A stretch of 13,376 nucleotides of DNA from an uncultured Bacteroidota bacterium (GTDB lineage Bacteria; Bacteroidota; Bacteroidia; Chitinophagales; Saprospiraceae), in contig CALEYM010000061.1 in the NCBI GenBank assembly GCA_937926185.1, forward strand, positions 1-13,376. The letters are read 5' to 3'. Numbering within the stretch: the stretch's first letter is position 1; the number at the start of each line of letters is the position of its first letter. A program made the translations under genes and the position numbers. A model generated the notes under the pieces. That model saw only the letters and a list, made by a program, of their open reading frames with translations. It made no database searches and was not told the origin of the DNA. This document shows positions 1 to 7,335 of the stretch, one piece after another.

Positions 1-107
1 TCTTAACATTACCTCTGCTAAGATGCCATAATTAACAAAACATGTCAATTTCCTGCCAAATTTCTCATTAAAAGCCACACGAGAAGGGGTAAACCTGCCG
101 TACACCC

Positions 108-115
108 TACCTTTG
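108..115 (+). promoter_or_regulatory. Bacteroidota-type -7 box ahead of the secreted reprolysin-like gene
   Basis: The sequence TACCTTTG matches the Bacteroidota -7 consensus TAnnTTTG exactly. It lies about 50 bases upstream of the preferred ATG at 166, so transcription would start near 122 and leave a leader of about 45 bases. I see no good TTG-type -33 element at the expected 18-21 base spacing, so the call rests on the -7 match and its position. The rest of 1-165 contains no gene I can support. Confidence 0.45.
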
Positions 116-165
116 CAGCGCCACCCTCCTTGTTTAATTTACCATTGTTTTCAACTGTAGTCATT

Positions 166-3100
166 ATGCGTTTCTGGCTTACTCTTGCCGCATTATTCCT
201 GACCCATCTGATTTTCGCCCAATCCACCGCTTCGTTTTTTCAACGCATACAGGAGCAGGACATCGCCCTGGCGGATGCCGCGCCGCGTAAAATGATCCCA
301 AACAGGTATCAAACCTATCAACTCGACTATGAAGGGGTGAAGAATTTTTTGAAAACGGCCCCGATGGAATTTACGCCCGAAGCCCGGCAAGGCCGCTGCG
401 TTATTGCCCTGCCGATGGCCGACGGCACGTTCGAGGAGTTTGCCGTGTGGCAAACGGAAATACTGGAGCCCGCCCTGGCCACACAAATGCCCTTTATCCG
501 CACCTTTTCGGGCGTATCGCTGAAAGACCCGCGAAAAACGGCCCACCTGAGCCACACCCTGCGCGGTTTCCGGGCCATGATCCTTCGGCCCGATCTCGGC
601 GTGGAATACGTGGAACCATTCGCCTGGAAGCAGGATAAATATTACATGGCTTACGACCGGCAGGATATTCCGGAAAGTGAACGACCGGGCGTAAGTACCG
701 GTTGGGATACAAACACGCCCATGCCGGAGGTCCGCGATCGGTTGTATACGCCGCCCGTTGAGGATCGCGGTATTTTACTTGACCCGGTAAAGGTGAAAGT
801 TTTAAAACTGATCGTGGCCACTACCGGCGAATTCGGCCAGGACCACGGCGACAATGCCCAGGAGGTTTTTTCCGCGGTGACGGAATACGTGAAGGAAATG
901 AACGCGATTTATGAACGCGACCTGAACACCCGTTTCCAATTGGTTCAGGCCAGCCTCGCCGTGACGTACTTTAATCCGTTAACCGATCCCTTCAACGGCA
1001 CGACCACCGGCGAATGGATGGGACAGATGGAACCAGCTTTGAACGCGGCAGGCGTTCCGGCCTCCGCCTACGACATCGGGCACGTGTTTGCCCGCGGGGG
1101 CGGCGGGGTGGCAGGCGGGCTGGCCTGCCTGTCCAGTAAAGCGCGCGGCTGCACCACGGGCAGCGGTTCGTACGGGTATTTTGTCACCATCCTTTGCCAG
1201 GAAATCGGCCATCAGCTGGCGGCAGGGCACACCTGGAACCGTTGCGGCGGCGGCGCTCCCGACCAGCGAAAAGGCGGCACCGCCTTCGAGCCGGGCAGCG
1301 GCAGCACGATTATGTCGTATGCCGGGGCGTGCGGGCCCGACAATGTCCAAGGCTATTCCGACCTCTATTTCCACGGCGGTTCCATCGAGGAAATTAAATT
1401 TTATTATACTTATGGCTCAGGCGCCACTTGCGGCACCTTCTCCCAGACGACAAATACACCGCCGACCGTTACCCTGCCGTATCAAAACAACTTTTTTATA
1501 CCGATAGAAACCCCCTTCGAACTGAACGGCAGCGCGGAAGACCCCGACGGCGATGCGCTGCAATATTGCTGGGAACAAATGGACATTGGCCCGGAAGCGC
1601 AGTTGGACAGCCCCATAGGCAGCTCGCCCTTGTTCCGCACCTTCCTGCCGGTGAGCGCCACCAACCGCTATTTTCCCAGGCTCAACACCATCATCGCAAA
1701 CGGATTCGACCGAACCGAACAACTGCCGGCCTGGACCCGCGACATGACTTTCCGCCTCACCGTGCGCGATAACCGCGCGGGCGGCGGCGGCGTGGGTTGG
1801 GCCGACGTGGCTTTTAAAGCCTGGGAAGGCGCAGGGCCGTTCCTCGTAAAAACGCCAAACACCGGTACGGTGGTCTGGCGCAGCGGCGAATACACCGAGG
1901 TCAGCTGGGATGTGGCCAATACCGATAAAGCCCCTGTCAATTGCAAACGCGTCAATATTCGCCTGAGCCTCGACGGCGGCCTGAGCTACCCCATTACGCT
2001 GGCGTCCAACGTGAACAACGACGGCAGCCATTACGTGCTGGTACCGGATCAGCTCGGCACTAAAGCGCGGGTGCGTATCGACGGCGCCGACAACGTATTT
2101 TTTGATATTTCCAACCAAAATTTCAAAATAGAAGCGCCCGCACAAGCTTCCATCACCCTGGGGCTGAACAACGACAGCGGCGTACTGTGCCTGCCGGCCG
2201 AACACAGTGTGGAAGTGCAAACTGCCGGCGTTTTGGGCTACGATACGCCGGTAAACCTCGATTTCGCCGGCCCGCTGCCCCCCAACGTGACAGCCAGCTG
2301 GAGCGCCACCACGCTGGCGCCGGGTGAAAGCGCCACGTTGAAACTCAATTTTTCGCAGGTAGCGGTGGAAGGCGTGTTTACGATCACCTTACGCGCCGTA
2401 TCCGGGCCGAACACTTTCCTGCGCGACATCGTGCTCAGCACCATTCGCAACGACTTTTCCGGGCAGGCTCTGGTGTCGCCGCCCAACGGCGCCACAGAGC
2501 TGCAATTGCTGCAAACGCTGCGCTGGGACAAGGGCCTCGACGCTCAATTTTACGACGTGCAGCTGGCCAGCTCGCCTTCCTTTGCACCTGGCGTCATTTT
2601 ACAAGAAAGAAATAACACCACGCTGGACAGTTTTAAAATGCCGCTTTTCCTGTCGAAAGGCGCCCCGTATTTCTGGCGCATACGCCCCGTCAACGCCTGC
2701 GGGGCGCACGAATGGAGTGACCCCTTCTTTTTTTCCACTTACGCCGAAAGTTGCGTGAAACGGGTGGCTGGCGACCTGCCCAAAAACCTGACTTCCAATG
2801 GCAAACCGACCATCCAGTCGCAGGTCACGGTAAACAGCGGCGGCATCATCAAAAATATGGAAGTCAGCCAGATCAAAGGTTACCACGAATACTTTAAGGA
2901 CCTGGATGTACAGCTGATCAGCCCGCAGGGTACCTCTGTAACGTTGTGGTCGGCGAAATGCAGCAATTTCAACGGCTTTTTTAACCTGCGGCTGAACGAC
3001 GAGGCCGGTGGCGCATTCCCCTGCCCGCCGCCGAACACCGGCCTGGCGTTCCGTCCGCAAAACCCCCTCTCCACTTTTTACGGAGAAAACTCCACGGGTA

Positions 3101-3786
3101 CCTGGACGCTGCGGGTGAGCGACACGGAATTCGGCGGCGGCGGCACTTTCGAAGTATTCTCGCTGGAATTTTGCTCCGAAGTGGCCCTGGCGCCGCCCTA
3201 CTTAGTCAACAACAACCCACTGGTGATCGAACCGGGCAACAATAAGTTTATTACTTCCGACCTGCTGCTGGTGGAAGACCCGAATAACACCCACGCCCAA
3301 CTGACCTTTACCCTGCTGACCGTGCCGAAAAAAGGCCTGCTCACCCGCACTGGCGCCGGCACATTGCAACCCGGCGCCCAGTTCACCCAGGCCGATATTG
3401 ATAACGGTACGCTGCGGTACTACGACTACGGCACGAACAGCGGCCCCGATGGATTTTATTTCATGGTCACCGATGGCGAGGGCGGATTTTTCGGTACGCC
3501 GCAATTCGTGATCCAGCCGCTTTCCACCGGCACGGATGAGCCAGGTGGCGCTGCGTTCGGTTTCCGGCTTTTCCCTAACCCGGCCGGCGATGCCGTTTGG
3601 GTGGCGTTCGAACGGCCGGTAAGCTCTGATATGCGGGTGGCCGTATTCAATACTGCCGGGCAGTTGGTGCAGGAAGGACGGCTGGCGGCAGGTGCGGATC
3701 GGATGCGGTTGACGACGGCAGGCTTGCCGCGAGGAATGTATTTTGTGCTGGTTGGGGGCGTGATGCAGAAGCTGGTGGTGAAGTAA
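166..3786 (+). CDS. Secreted reprolysin-like (M12B-type) metallopeptidase homologue with P-domain and T9SS sorting domain; zinc motif altered
   Basis: This is a 1206-residue secreted multidomain protein. The ATG at 166 is chosen over an upstream TTG at 130 because it opens directly on a signal peptide, MRFWLTLAALFLTHLIFAQ. Domains in order are: a propeptide-like region; a reprolysin-like domain at about 209-412 with a Met-turn, TIMSYAG, around M383; an Ig/PKD-like segment from about 430; further beta-sandwich modules; an FN3-like module at about 773-859; a proprotein-convertase P-domain at about 885-1004; a cadherin/CSPG-like repeat at about 1013-1115; and a T9SS type A sorting domain from about 1132 (FRLFPNP to the terminal KLVVK). 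It should cross the outer membrane by T9SS and be released or surface-anchored. The zinc motif reads QEIGHQLAAGH: E346, H349 and H355 are present, but the first ligand is Gln345 instead of His. The fold is clear; peptidase activity is doubtful. The stop codon lies inside a long inverted repeat. Confidence 0.85.
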   Translation: MRFWLTLAALFLTHLIFAQSTASFFQRIQEQDIALADAAPRKMIPNRYQTYQLDYEGVKNFLKTAPMEFTPEARQGRCVIALPMADGTFEEFAVWQTEILEPALATQMPFIRTFSGVSLKDPRKTAHLSHTLRGFRAMILRPDLGVEYVEPFAWKQDKYYMAYDRQDIPESERPGVSTGWDTNTPMPEVRDRLYTPPVEDRGILLDPVKVKVLKLIVATTGEFGQDHGDNAQEVFSAVTEYVKEMNAIYERDLNTRFQLVQASLAVTYFNPLTDPFNGTTTGEWMGQMEPALNAAGVPASAYDIGHVFARGGGGVAGGLACLSSKARGCTTGSGSYGYFVTILCQEIGHQLAAGHTWNRCGGGAPDQRKGGTAFEPGSGSTIMSYAGACGPDNVQGYSDLYFHGGSIEEIKFYYTYGSGATCGTFSQTTNTPPTVTLPYQNNFFIPIETPFELNGSAEDPDGDALQYCWEQMDIGPEAQLDSPIGSSPLFRTFLPVSATNRYFPRLNTIIANGFDRTEQLPAWTRDMTFRLTVRDNRAGGGGVGWADVAFKAWEGAGPFLVKTPNTGTVVWRSGEYTEVSWDVANTDKAPVNCKRVNIRLSLDGGLSYPITLASNVNNDGSHYVLVPDQLGTKARVRIDGADNVFFDISNQNFKIEAPAQASITLGLNNDSGVLCLPAEHSVEVQTAGVLGYDTPVNLDFAGPLPPNVTASWSATTLAPGESATLKLNFSQVAVEGVFTITLRAVSGPNTFLRDIVLSTIRNDFSGQALVSPPNGATELQLLQTLRWDKGLDAQFYDVQLASSPSFAPGVILQERNNTTLDSFKMPLFLSKGAPYFWRIRPVNACGAHEWSDPFFFSTYAESCVKRVAGDLPKNLTSNGKPTIQSQVTVNSGGIIKNMEVSQIKGYHEYFKDLDVQLISPQGTSVTLWSAKCSNFNGFFNLRLNDEAGGAFPCPPPNTGLAFRPQNPLSTFYGENSTGTWTLRVSDTEFGGGGTFEVFSLEFCSEVALAPPYLVNNNPLVIEPGNNKFITSDLLLVEDPNNTHAQLTFTLLTVPKKGLLTRTGAGTLQPGAQFTQADIDNGTLRYYDYGTNSGPDGFYFMVTDGEGGFFGTPQFVIQPLSTGTDEPGGAAFGFRLFPNPAGDAVWVAFERPVSSDMRVAVFNTAGQLVQEGRLAAGADRMRLTTAGLPRGMYFVLVGGVMQKLVVK

Positions 3787-3871
3787 CGCGAACGGTTCGT
3801 TCGCGTAAAAATTTGTTTCCTTCAAAATAAGGAATGAACAAATTTTTACGCGAACGAACCGTTCGCGTTAC
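3783..3871. repeat. 35-bp perfect inverted repeat overlapping the stop codon, with nested palindromes
   Basis: The arms at 3783-3817 and 3837-3871 are perfect reverse complements over 35 bases. An inner 5-bp stem (3818-3822 with 3829-3833) and a 6-base loop nearly complete a 40-bp hairpin. Each arm is itself palindromic: ACGCGAACG, a 3-base spacer, then CGTTCGCGT (3786-3794/3798-3806 and 3848-3856/3860-3868). The DNA or RNA could therefore fold as one long hairpin or two short ones. The left arm starts in the last codon of the secreted-protein gene. The element may act as a terminator or 3' stabiliser, or be a REP/MITE-like repeat. No poly-T tract follows, so a classical terminator is not the best fit. 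Confidence 0.9.
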
Positions 3872-3880
3872 CCGTCGCGT

Positions 3881-3888
3881 TACCTTTG
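3881..3888 (+). promoter_or_regulatory. Bacteroidota-type -7 box ahead of the TMTC-like gene
   Basis: TACCTTTG is a perfect TAnnTTTG match ending 23 bases before the ATG at 3912, which implies a leader of roughly 15-20 bases. It sits just after the long inverted repeat. Its TTACC is part of a 10-base direct repeat, TCGCGTTACC, at 3863-3872 and 3875-3884, so the hairpin arm overlaps where a -33 element would sit. No TTG is visible there. Confidence 0.5.
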
Positions 3889-3911
3889 CCCGGTTTTAAA
3901 AAATCGCGCTT

Positions 3912-5903
3912 ATGGCAGCAAAAGGGAAAGGAAAACCCGTTCCCCGGATCAATCCGGAAAAATCCGCTTCAAGACCCGCCAAACCGACTCCGCAGAAGGA
4001 ACGCCGGACGCCCAATCTGGCCGCCACGTTTCAACCCGGTTTCTGGCGGCAGCACTGGCTGCCGGCGTTGTTGCTGGTGGCGGCAGCTTTTGCCCTTTAC
4101 GCGGCTGCGCTTCGTTTCGGTTACGTGCTCGACGACCAGATGGTGTTTTGGCAGAATGTCTATGTGCAAAAGGGCTTTGCCGGCATCCGCGATATTTTTG
4201 GTTACGACAGTTTTATGGGGTATTTCCAAAAAAAGGAAAACCTGATGCTGCTGGAAGGCGGCCGCTACCGGCCTTTATCGCTGGCTACTTTTGCCATGGA
4301 GGTCGGTATTTTCGGGAATGGCCGTCCGAATATCAGCCACTTCATCAACATACTGTTTTACGGTCTGACGGGGGTGCTGTTGTACCGCATTCTACTGGGC
4401 TTGTTTCCATTGAAAGAAGGCAGCCGCTGGTACTTTAGCGTACCTTTTATTGCTGCCTTGTTGTTTGTCCTGCATCCCTTGCACTCCGAGGCCGTGGCCA
4501 ATATCAAAGGCCGCGACGAGATACTGGCCCTCTTGTGCAGCCTTGGTGCCCTTTACGCTACATTGAAATATTTCGACACCAGCCGTTCCCTGTGGCTATG
4601 GGCTTCCGGCGTACTGTTGTTGTTGGGGTTGTTCAGTAAAGAAAATGCGCTCACCTTTCTGGCGGTCATTCCGCTCACCGTCTGGTTTTTCACCAAGGCG
4701 CCGCTCAACCGGATTGCAACATCCGCCATACCCCTGGCGATCGCCGCTTTTGTGTTTATTATTGTCCGGTACAAAGCACTTGGTTTTATGCTCGACCACG
4801 GCAGGGCGGTGAACGACCTAATGAACAACCCTTTCCTGGGCTTGAATGCGGGTCAGAAACTGGCTACTATTTTCCTGACGCTGGGCTGGTACGTCAAACT
4901 GATGTTCTGGCCTTACCCGCTGACGCATGATTACTACCCCTATCATGTTCCGGTAGTCGACTGGGCCGACTGGCGGGCGCTCGGCTCGCTCGCCTTGTAT
5001 CTTGGCATGGGGATATGGGCCGTACTGAACCTGCGGAAACGCAGCGTGCCTGCTTATGCCATACTGTTTTTTCTGCTCACTATCAGCATCGTGTCCAACC
5101 TGTTCGTTTCGGTGGGTACATTTATGAACGAACGTTTCGTTTTCATGCCATCCGTGGGTTTTTGTCTGCTGGCAGCCTGGTTTTTGGCCCGAAAACTGCC
5201 GGATTGGCTGAAGGAACAACCCGACCGCCCGTACGTGCTCGGCGCCGGCGTACTGGCTATCGCGGCGGGGCTTTTCGGCTGGATCACGATCAACCGCGTG
5301 CCCGACTGGAAAGACGCCCTCTCGCTCAACACCTCCGCCGTTCGAAATTCCTCCGGCAGCGCCCGCTCGCATTGTTTTTACGTGACGGCCCTTTATGAAA
5401 ACAAATACCTGAAAACAAAAGACCCCGCTGAAAAAAAAGCCCTGGTGGATACCATGGAATACCATATCAACCGTTCCCTGGAAATCAATCCCGACTATGG
5501 GTCCGCCCAGGTAATGCTCGGCGCTATCGCGGCTGCCCGTTTCGAACAGGATAAGCAGATGGACAAACTGTTTAACACGTTCGGCGATCTGATGGAAAAA
5601 ATCCCGAATAATGCCAATTTCCGTCCGTTTTTTGACAAATACATCGACTATCTGGCCAAAAACGGCGGCAACCCAAACAAGATCAACGCATTTTGCTACC
5701 GGATTGGCTATGAGCATTTTTACAAACAAAAGCAGGATACCAAAAATGCGCTGGCAGTACTCGAACTGGCATTGCCCACTCAGTTTGAAGACGAACGGGT
5801 GCTGAATGCCCTGGCCGAAATTTACGGCGCCACCGGCAATACCGCCAAAGCCGCTGAAATGCGGGGGCGCGCGGAAGCGTCGGCAAAGATTTTGTACCGG
5901 TAA
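3912..5903 (+). CDS. Polytopic TMTC/GT-C-like membrane protein with C-terminal TPR-like domain
   Basis: The product has 663 residues: a basic, proline-rich cytoplasmic N-terminus (about 1-48), about 11-12 predicted transmembrane segments (about 50-460), and a soluble helical tail from about 466. The first extracytoplasmic loop has an acidic pair, D74-D75 in VLDDQ, typical of GT-C lipid-phosphate-sugar glycosyltransferases. A second signature is HPLHSE (H188-E193) followed by AVANIKGRDE, which resembles the conserved HPxHxEAV...GR region of TMTC/DUF1736 proteins. The RVPDWKD motif precedes the tail, as in that family. The tail (SLEINPDYGSAQVMLG; ALAVLELALPTQFEDERVLN) looks like degenerate TPR repeats. 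By analogy it may transfer a sugar from a polyprenyl-phosphate donor to secreted proteins. Donor and acceptor cannot be read from sequence, and it could be another GT39/ArnT-like enzyme. The start is the first ATG after a TAnnTTTG box. Confidence 0.75.
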   Translation: MAAKGKGKPVPRINPEKSASRPAKPTPQKERRTPNLAATFQPGFWRQHWLPALLLVAAAFALYAAALRFGYVLDDQMVFWQNVYVQKGFAGIRDIFGYDSFMGYFQKKENLMLLEGGRYRPLSLATFAMEVGIFGNGRPNISHFINILFYGLTGVLLYRILLGLFPLKEGSRWYFSVPFIAALLFVLHPLHSEAVANIKGRDEILALLCSLGALYATLKYFDTSRSLWLWASGVLLLLGLFSKENALTFLAVIPLTVWFFTKAPLNRIATSAIPLAIAAFVFIIVRYKALGFMLDHGRAVNDLMNNPFLGLNAGQKLATIFLTLGWYVKLMFWPYPLTHDYYPYHVPVVDWADWRALGSLALYLGMGIWAVLNLRKRSVPAYAILFFLLTISIVSNLFVSVGTFMNERFVFMPSVGFCLLAAWFLARKLPDWLKEQPDRPYVLGAGVLAIAAGLFGWITINRVPDWKDALSLNTSAVRNSSGSARSHCFYVTALYENKYLKTKDPAEKKALVDTMEYHINRSLEINPDYGSAQVMLGAIAAARFEQDKQMDKLFNTFGDLMEKIPNNANFRPFFDKYIDYLAKNGGNPNKINAFCYRIGYEHFYKQKQDTKNALAVLELALPTQFEDERVLNALAEIYGATGNTAKAAEMRGRAEASAKILYR

Positions 5904-5912
5904 AGAGGTTAA

Positions 5913-5949
5913 CGGGTTGCGGGTTGGCGGGTTAACGGGTTGGCGGGTT
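5913..5949 (+). repeat. Left minisatellite arm (GGGTTGGC-type octamers), G-quadruplex motif, after the TMTC-like gene
   Basis: Starting 10 bases after the stop codon, the + strand carries octamer-like units GGGTTGGC, GGGTTAAC and GGGTTGC. The 37 bases at 5913-5949 are a perfect reverse complement of 6139-6175 in the right array, so this is the left arm of a long hairpin that encloses the small mobile element at 5962-6071. Six G-tracts (5914-5916, 5921-5923, 5929-5931, 5937-5939, 5945-5947, 5952-5956) are separated by loops of 4-5 bases, which fits the canonical G-quadruplex pattern on the mRNA-like strand. Confidence 0.85.
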
Positions 5950-5961
5950 ACGGGGGCGGAA

Positions 5962-6071
5962 GAATGTTCAAAAATCTGTGTCGAAAACAAAACTTAAAGT
6001 GCACGATAATTTGATTTTCAGTGTTTTAAAAATAAAATTGAGGAAATAAACACTGTATTTTGAACAGTCCC
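5962..6071. mobile_element. MITE-like element, copy 1 (about 110 bp, no transposase)
   Basis: An AT-rich block embedded in GC-rich repeats. It shares 102 of 110 bases with 7226-7335, and the last 66 bases (6006-6071) are identical. Its ends are imperfect terminal inverted repeats: the left end starts GAATGTTCAAAA and the right end, read in reverse complement, starts GGGACTGTTCAAAA. An internal inverted repeat, CAGTGTTT (6019-6026) with AAACACTG (6048-6055), could form a stem. No open reading frame is shared between copies. It lies between two inverted minisatellite arms. No clean target duplication is visible here: the left boundary is degenerate (GCGGAAGAATG instead of GGGAATG). The ends and the TGTGTC motif near the left end resemble IS256-family termini, which is an inference from memory. 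Confidence 0.75.
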
Positions 6072-6099
6072 GTTAACGGGTTTGTCTCCGCGCCCGGTC

Positions 6100-6212
6100 A
6101 ACCCGCCAACCCGCCAACCCGCCAACCCGCCAACCCGCAACCCGCCAACCCGTTAACCCGCCAACCCGCAACCCGCCAACCCGCCAACCCGCCAACCCGC
6201 AACCCGCCAACC
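6100..6212. repeat. Right minisatellite array (AACCCGCC octamers) forming the metF leader
   Basis: About 14 head-to-tail units of AACCCGCC, with 7-base variants (AACCCGC) and one AACCCGTT unit. The segment 6139-6175 pairs perfectly with 5913-5949. The array is longer than its left partner, and the surplus units run to 8 bases before the metF ATG. With the left arm and mobile element it fills the 316-base gap between genes; I see no further gene in that gap. Reading frames through the array give repetitive GWRVGGLAG-type peptides, which are artefacts. Confidence 0.95.
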
Positions 6213-6219
6213 TTCTAAG

Positions 6220-7176
6220 ATGAAAGTAACCGAACATTTCTCCAAAGCGAAGGGCAAGACCCTTATCTCTTTCGAAGTGCTGCCCCCCCTGAAGGGCGGC
6301 AGCATGCAGGCCATTTTCAATACGTTGGACCGGCTGATGGAATTCAAGCCGCCCTTTATTGACGTCACCTACCACCGGGAAGAGTTCATTTATAAGGTGC
6401 GTCCTTCGGGGTATTACGAAAAAACATCGATCCGCAAACGTCCGGGTACGGTTGGCATTTGTGCCGCCATCATGCACCGGTATAAAGTGGATGCCGTTCC
6501 GCACCTGATCTGCGGCGGCTTCTCGGTAGAAGAAACGGAAAACGCCCTGATCGATCTCAACTTCCTGGGCATCAACAACGTACTGACTCTGCGCGGCGAC
6601 GCGCGCCAGTTCGAAGAAAAATTTGTGCCCCACGAATACGGTCATAAATATGCTGTCGACCTCGTGCGTCAGGTGGTGGACATGAATGAAGGCCGTTATC
6701 TGGACGCCAATATTACGAAAGGGGAAAAAACAGATTTCTGTATCGGCGTTGCCGGCTATCCGGAAAAACACTTCGAGGCGCCCAACTTCGACACCGATCT
6801 TCTGTTCACCAAAATGAAAGTAGAAGCCGGCGCCCGTTACATCGTTACCCAGATGTTTTTTGACAACCGGAAATATTTCGACTACGTGGATGCCTGTCGC
6901 AAAGCCGGCATCGAAGTACCGATTGTACCCGGCCTGAAGCCCCTGACGAAACGATATCAGCTCAACTCCATACCGCGCAAGTTTTTCGTCAATATGCCGA
7001 ACGATCTGGTCCGCGAAGCCTTGAAAGCCAGTACCGACGAAGCCGTACGGGAAGTCGGGATCGAATGGTGTATCCAGCAATCGAAAGAACTGAAAGCTGC
7101 CGGTGTGCCCTGCCTGCACTACTACACCATGGGCGATGCGGAAACGGTAAGACGGATTGCGGAGGCGGTGGCGTGA
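6220..7176 (+). CDS. metF: Methylenetetrahydrofolate reductase
   Basis: The 318-residue product is a TIM-barrel flavoprotein that reduces 5,10-methylene-tetrahydrofolate to 5-methyl-tetrahydrofolate, the methyl donor for methionine synthesis. The family pattern is clear: SFEVLPP near the N-terminus carries the catalytic glutamate (E19), and NVLTLRGD ends in the conserved aspartate D127. Also present are the PHLICGG segment, GVAGYPEKH, YIVTQMFFD and PIVPGLKPL, all typical of MetF. The length is slightly above the roughly 300 residues of the Escherichia coli enzyme and has no regulatory extension. The first ATG, at 6220, aligns with the expected N-terminus. The start lies 8 bases after a minisatellite array and has no Shine-Dalgarno sequence. 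No methionine-synthesis partner is adjacent. Its stop codon is followed within 3 bases by another minisatellite arm. Confidence 0.96.
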   Translation: MKVTEHFSKAKGKTLISFEVLPPLKGGSMQAIFNTLDRLMEFKPPFIDVTYHREEFIYKVRPSGYYEKTSIRKRPGTVGICAAIMHRYKVDAVPHLICGGFSVEETENALIDLNFLGINNVLTLRGDARQFEEKFVPHEYGHKYAVDLVRQVVDMNEGRYLDANITKGEKTDFCIGVAGYPEKHFEAPNFDTDLLFTKMKVEAGARYIVTQMFFDNRKYFDYVDACRKAGIEVPIVPGLKPLTKRYQLNSIPRKFFVNMPNDLVREALKASTDEAVREVGIEWCIQQSKELKAAGVPCLHYYTMGDAETVRRIAEAVA

Positions 7177-7178
7177 AG

Positions 7179-7215
7179 CGGTGGACGGTGGACGGTGGAG
7201 GGTAGACGGTGGACG
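7179..7215 (+). repeat. Left minisatellite arm (GGTGGAC heptamers) after metF
   Basis: Units of CGGTGGA, with one CGGTAGA-like variant, begin 3 bases after the metF stop. The 37 bases pair with 7364-7400 at 36 of 37 positions, giving a hairpin that encloses the second MITE copy. The repeat family is unrelated in sequence to the octamers beside copy 1, although the architecture is the same. Confidence 0.85.
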
Positions 7216-7224
7216 GTTCTCTCG

Positions 7225-7335
7225 GGAATGTTCAGAAAAGTGTGTCAAAACCAAAATTTAAAGTACACAATAATTTGATTTTCAGTGTTTTAAAAATAAA
7301 ATTGAGGAAATAAACACTGTATTTTGAACAGTCCC
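7225..7335. mobile_element. MITE-like element, copy 2, with 9-bp direct repeats at both ends
   Basis: This is the second copy of the ~110-bp AT-rich element. GTTCTCTCG occurs immediately before it (7216-7224) and immediately after it (7336-7344), as expected for an 8-9 bp target-site duplication. Because the last G of the left duplicate could belong to the element, the ends may be GGGAATGTTCA and TGAACAGTCCC, an 11-base terminal inverted repeat with one mismatch. The internal stem CAGTGTTT/AAACACTG is at 7283-7290 and 7312-7319. No transposase is encoded, so movement would need an enzyme from elsewhere in the genome. Confidence 0.8.

Noticed and set aside
130..165. TTG start upstream of the secreted-protein ATG
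   Set aside because: It would place 12 residues ahead of a clean signal peptide; the ATG at 166 fits better.
5931..6082. GTTAACGGG on both sides of MITE copy 1 as a target duplication
   Set aside because: The left occurrence is about 30 bases away from the element edge and is part of the octamer array, so it is not a clean duplication.
6100..6212. Possible CRISPR array
   Set aside because: The units are 7-8 bases, contiguous, with no spacers and no cas genes nearby.
6073..7254. A 393-codon reverse frame ending in GWRVGGLAG-type repeats
   Set aside because: It is the complement of metF extended through the octamer array; the repetitive peptide is a by-product of the minisatellite.
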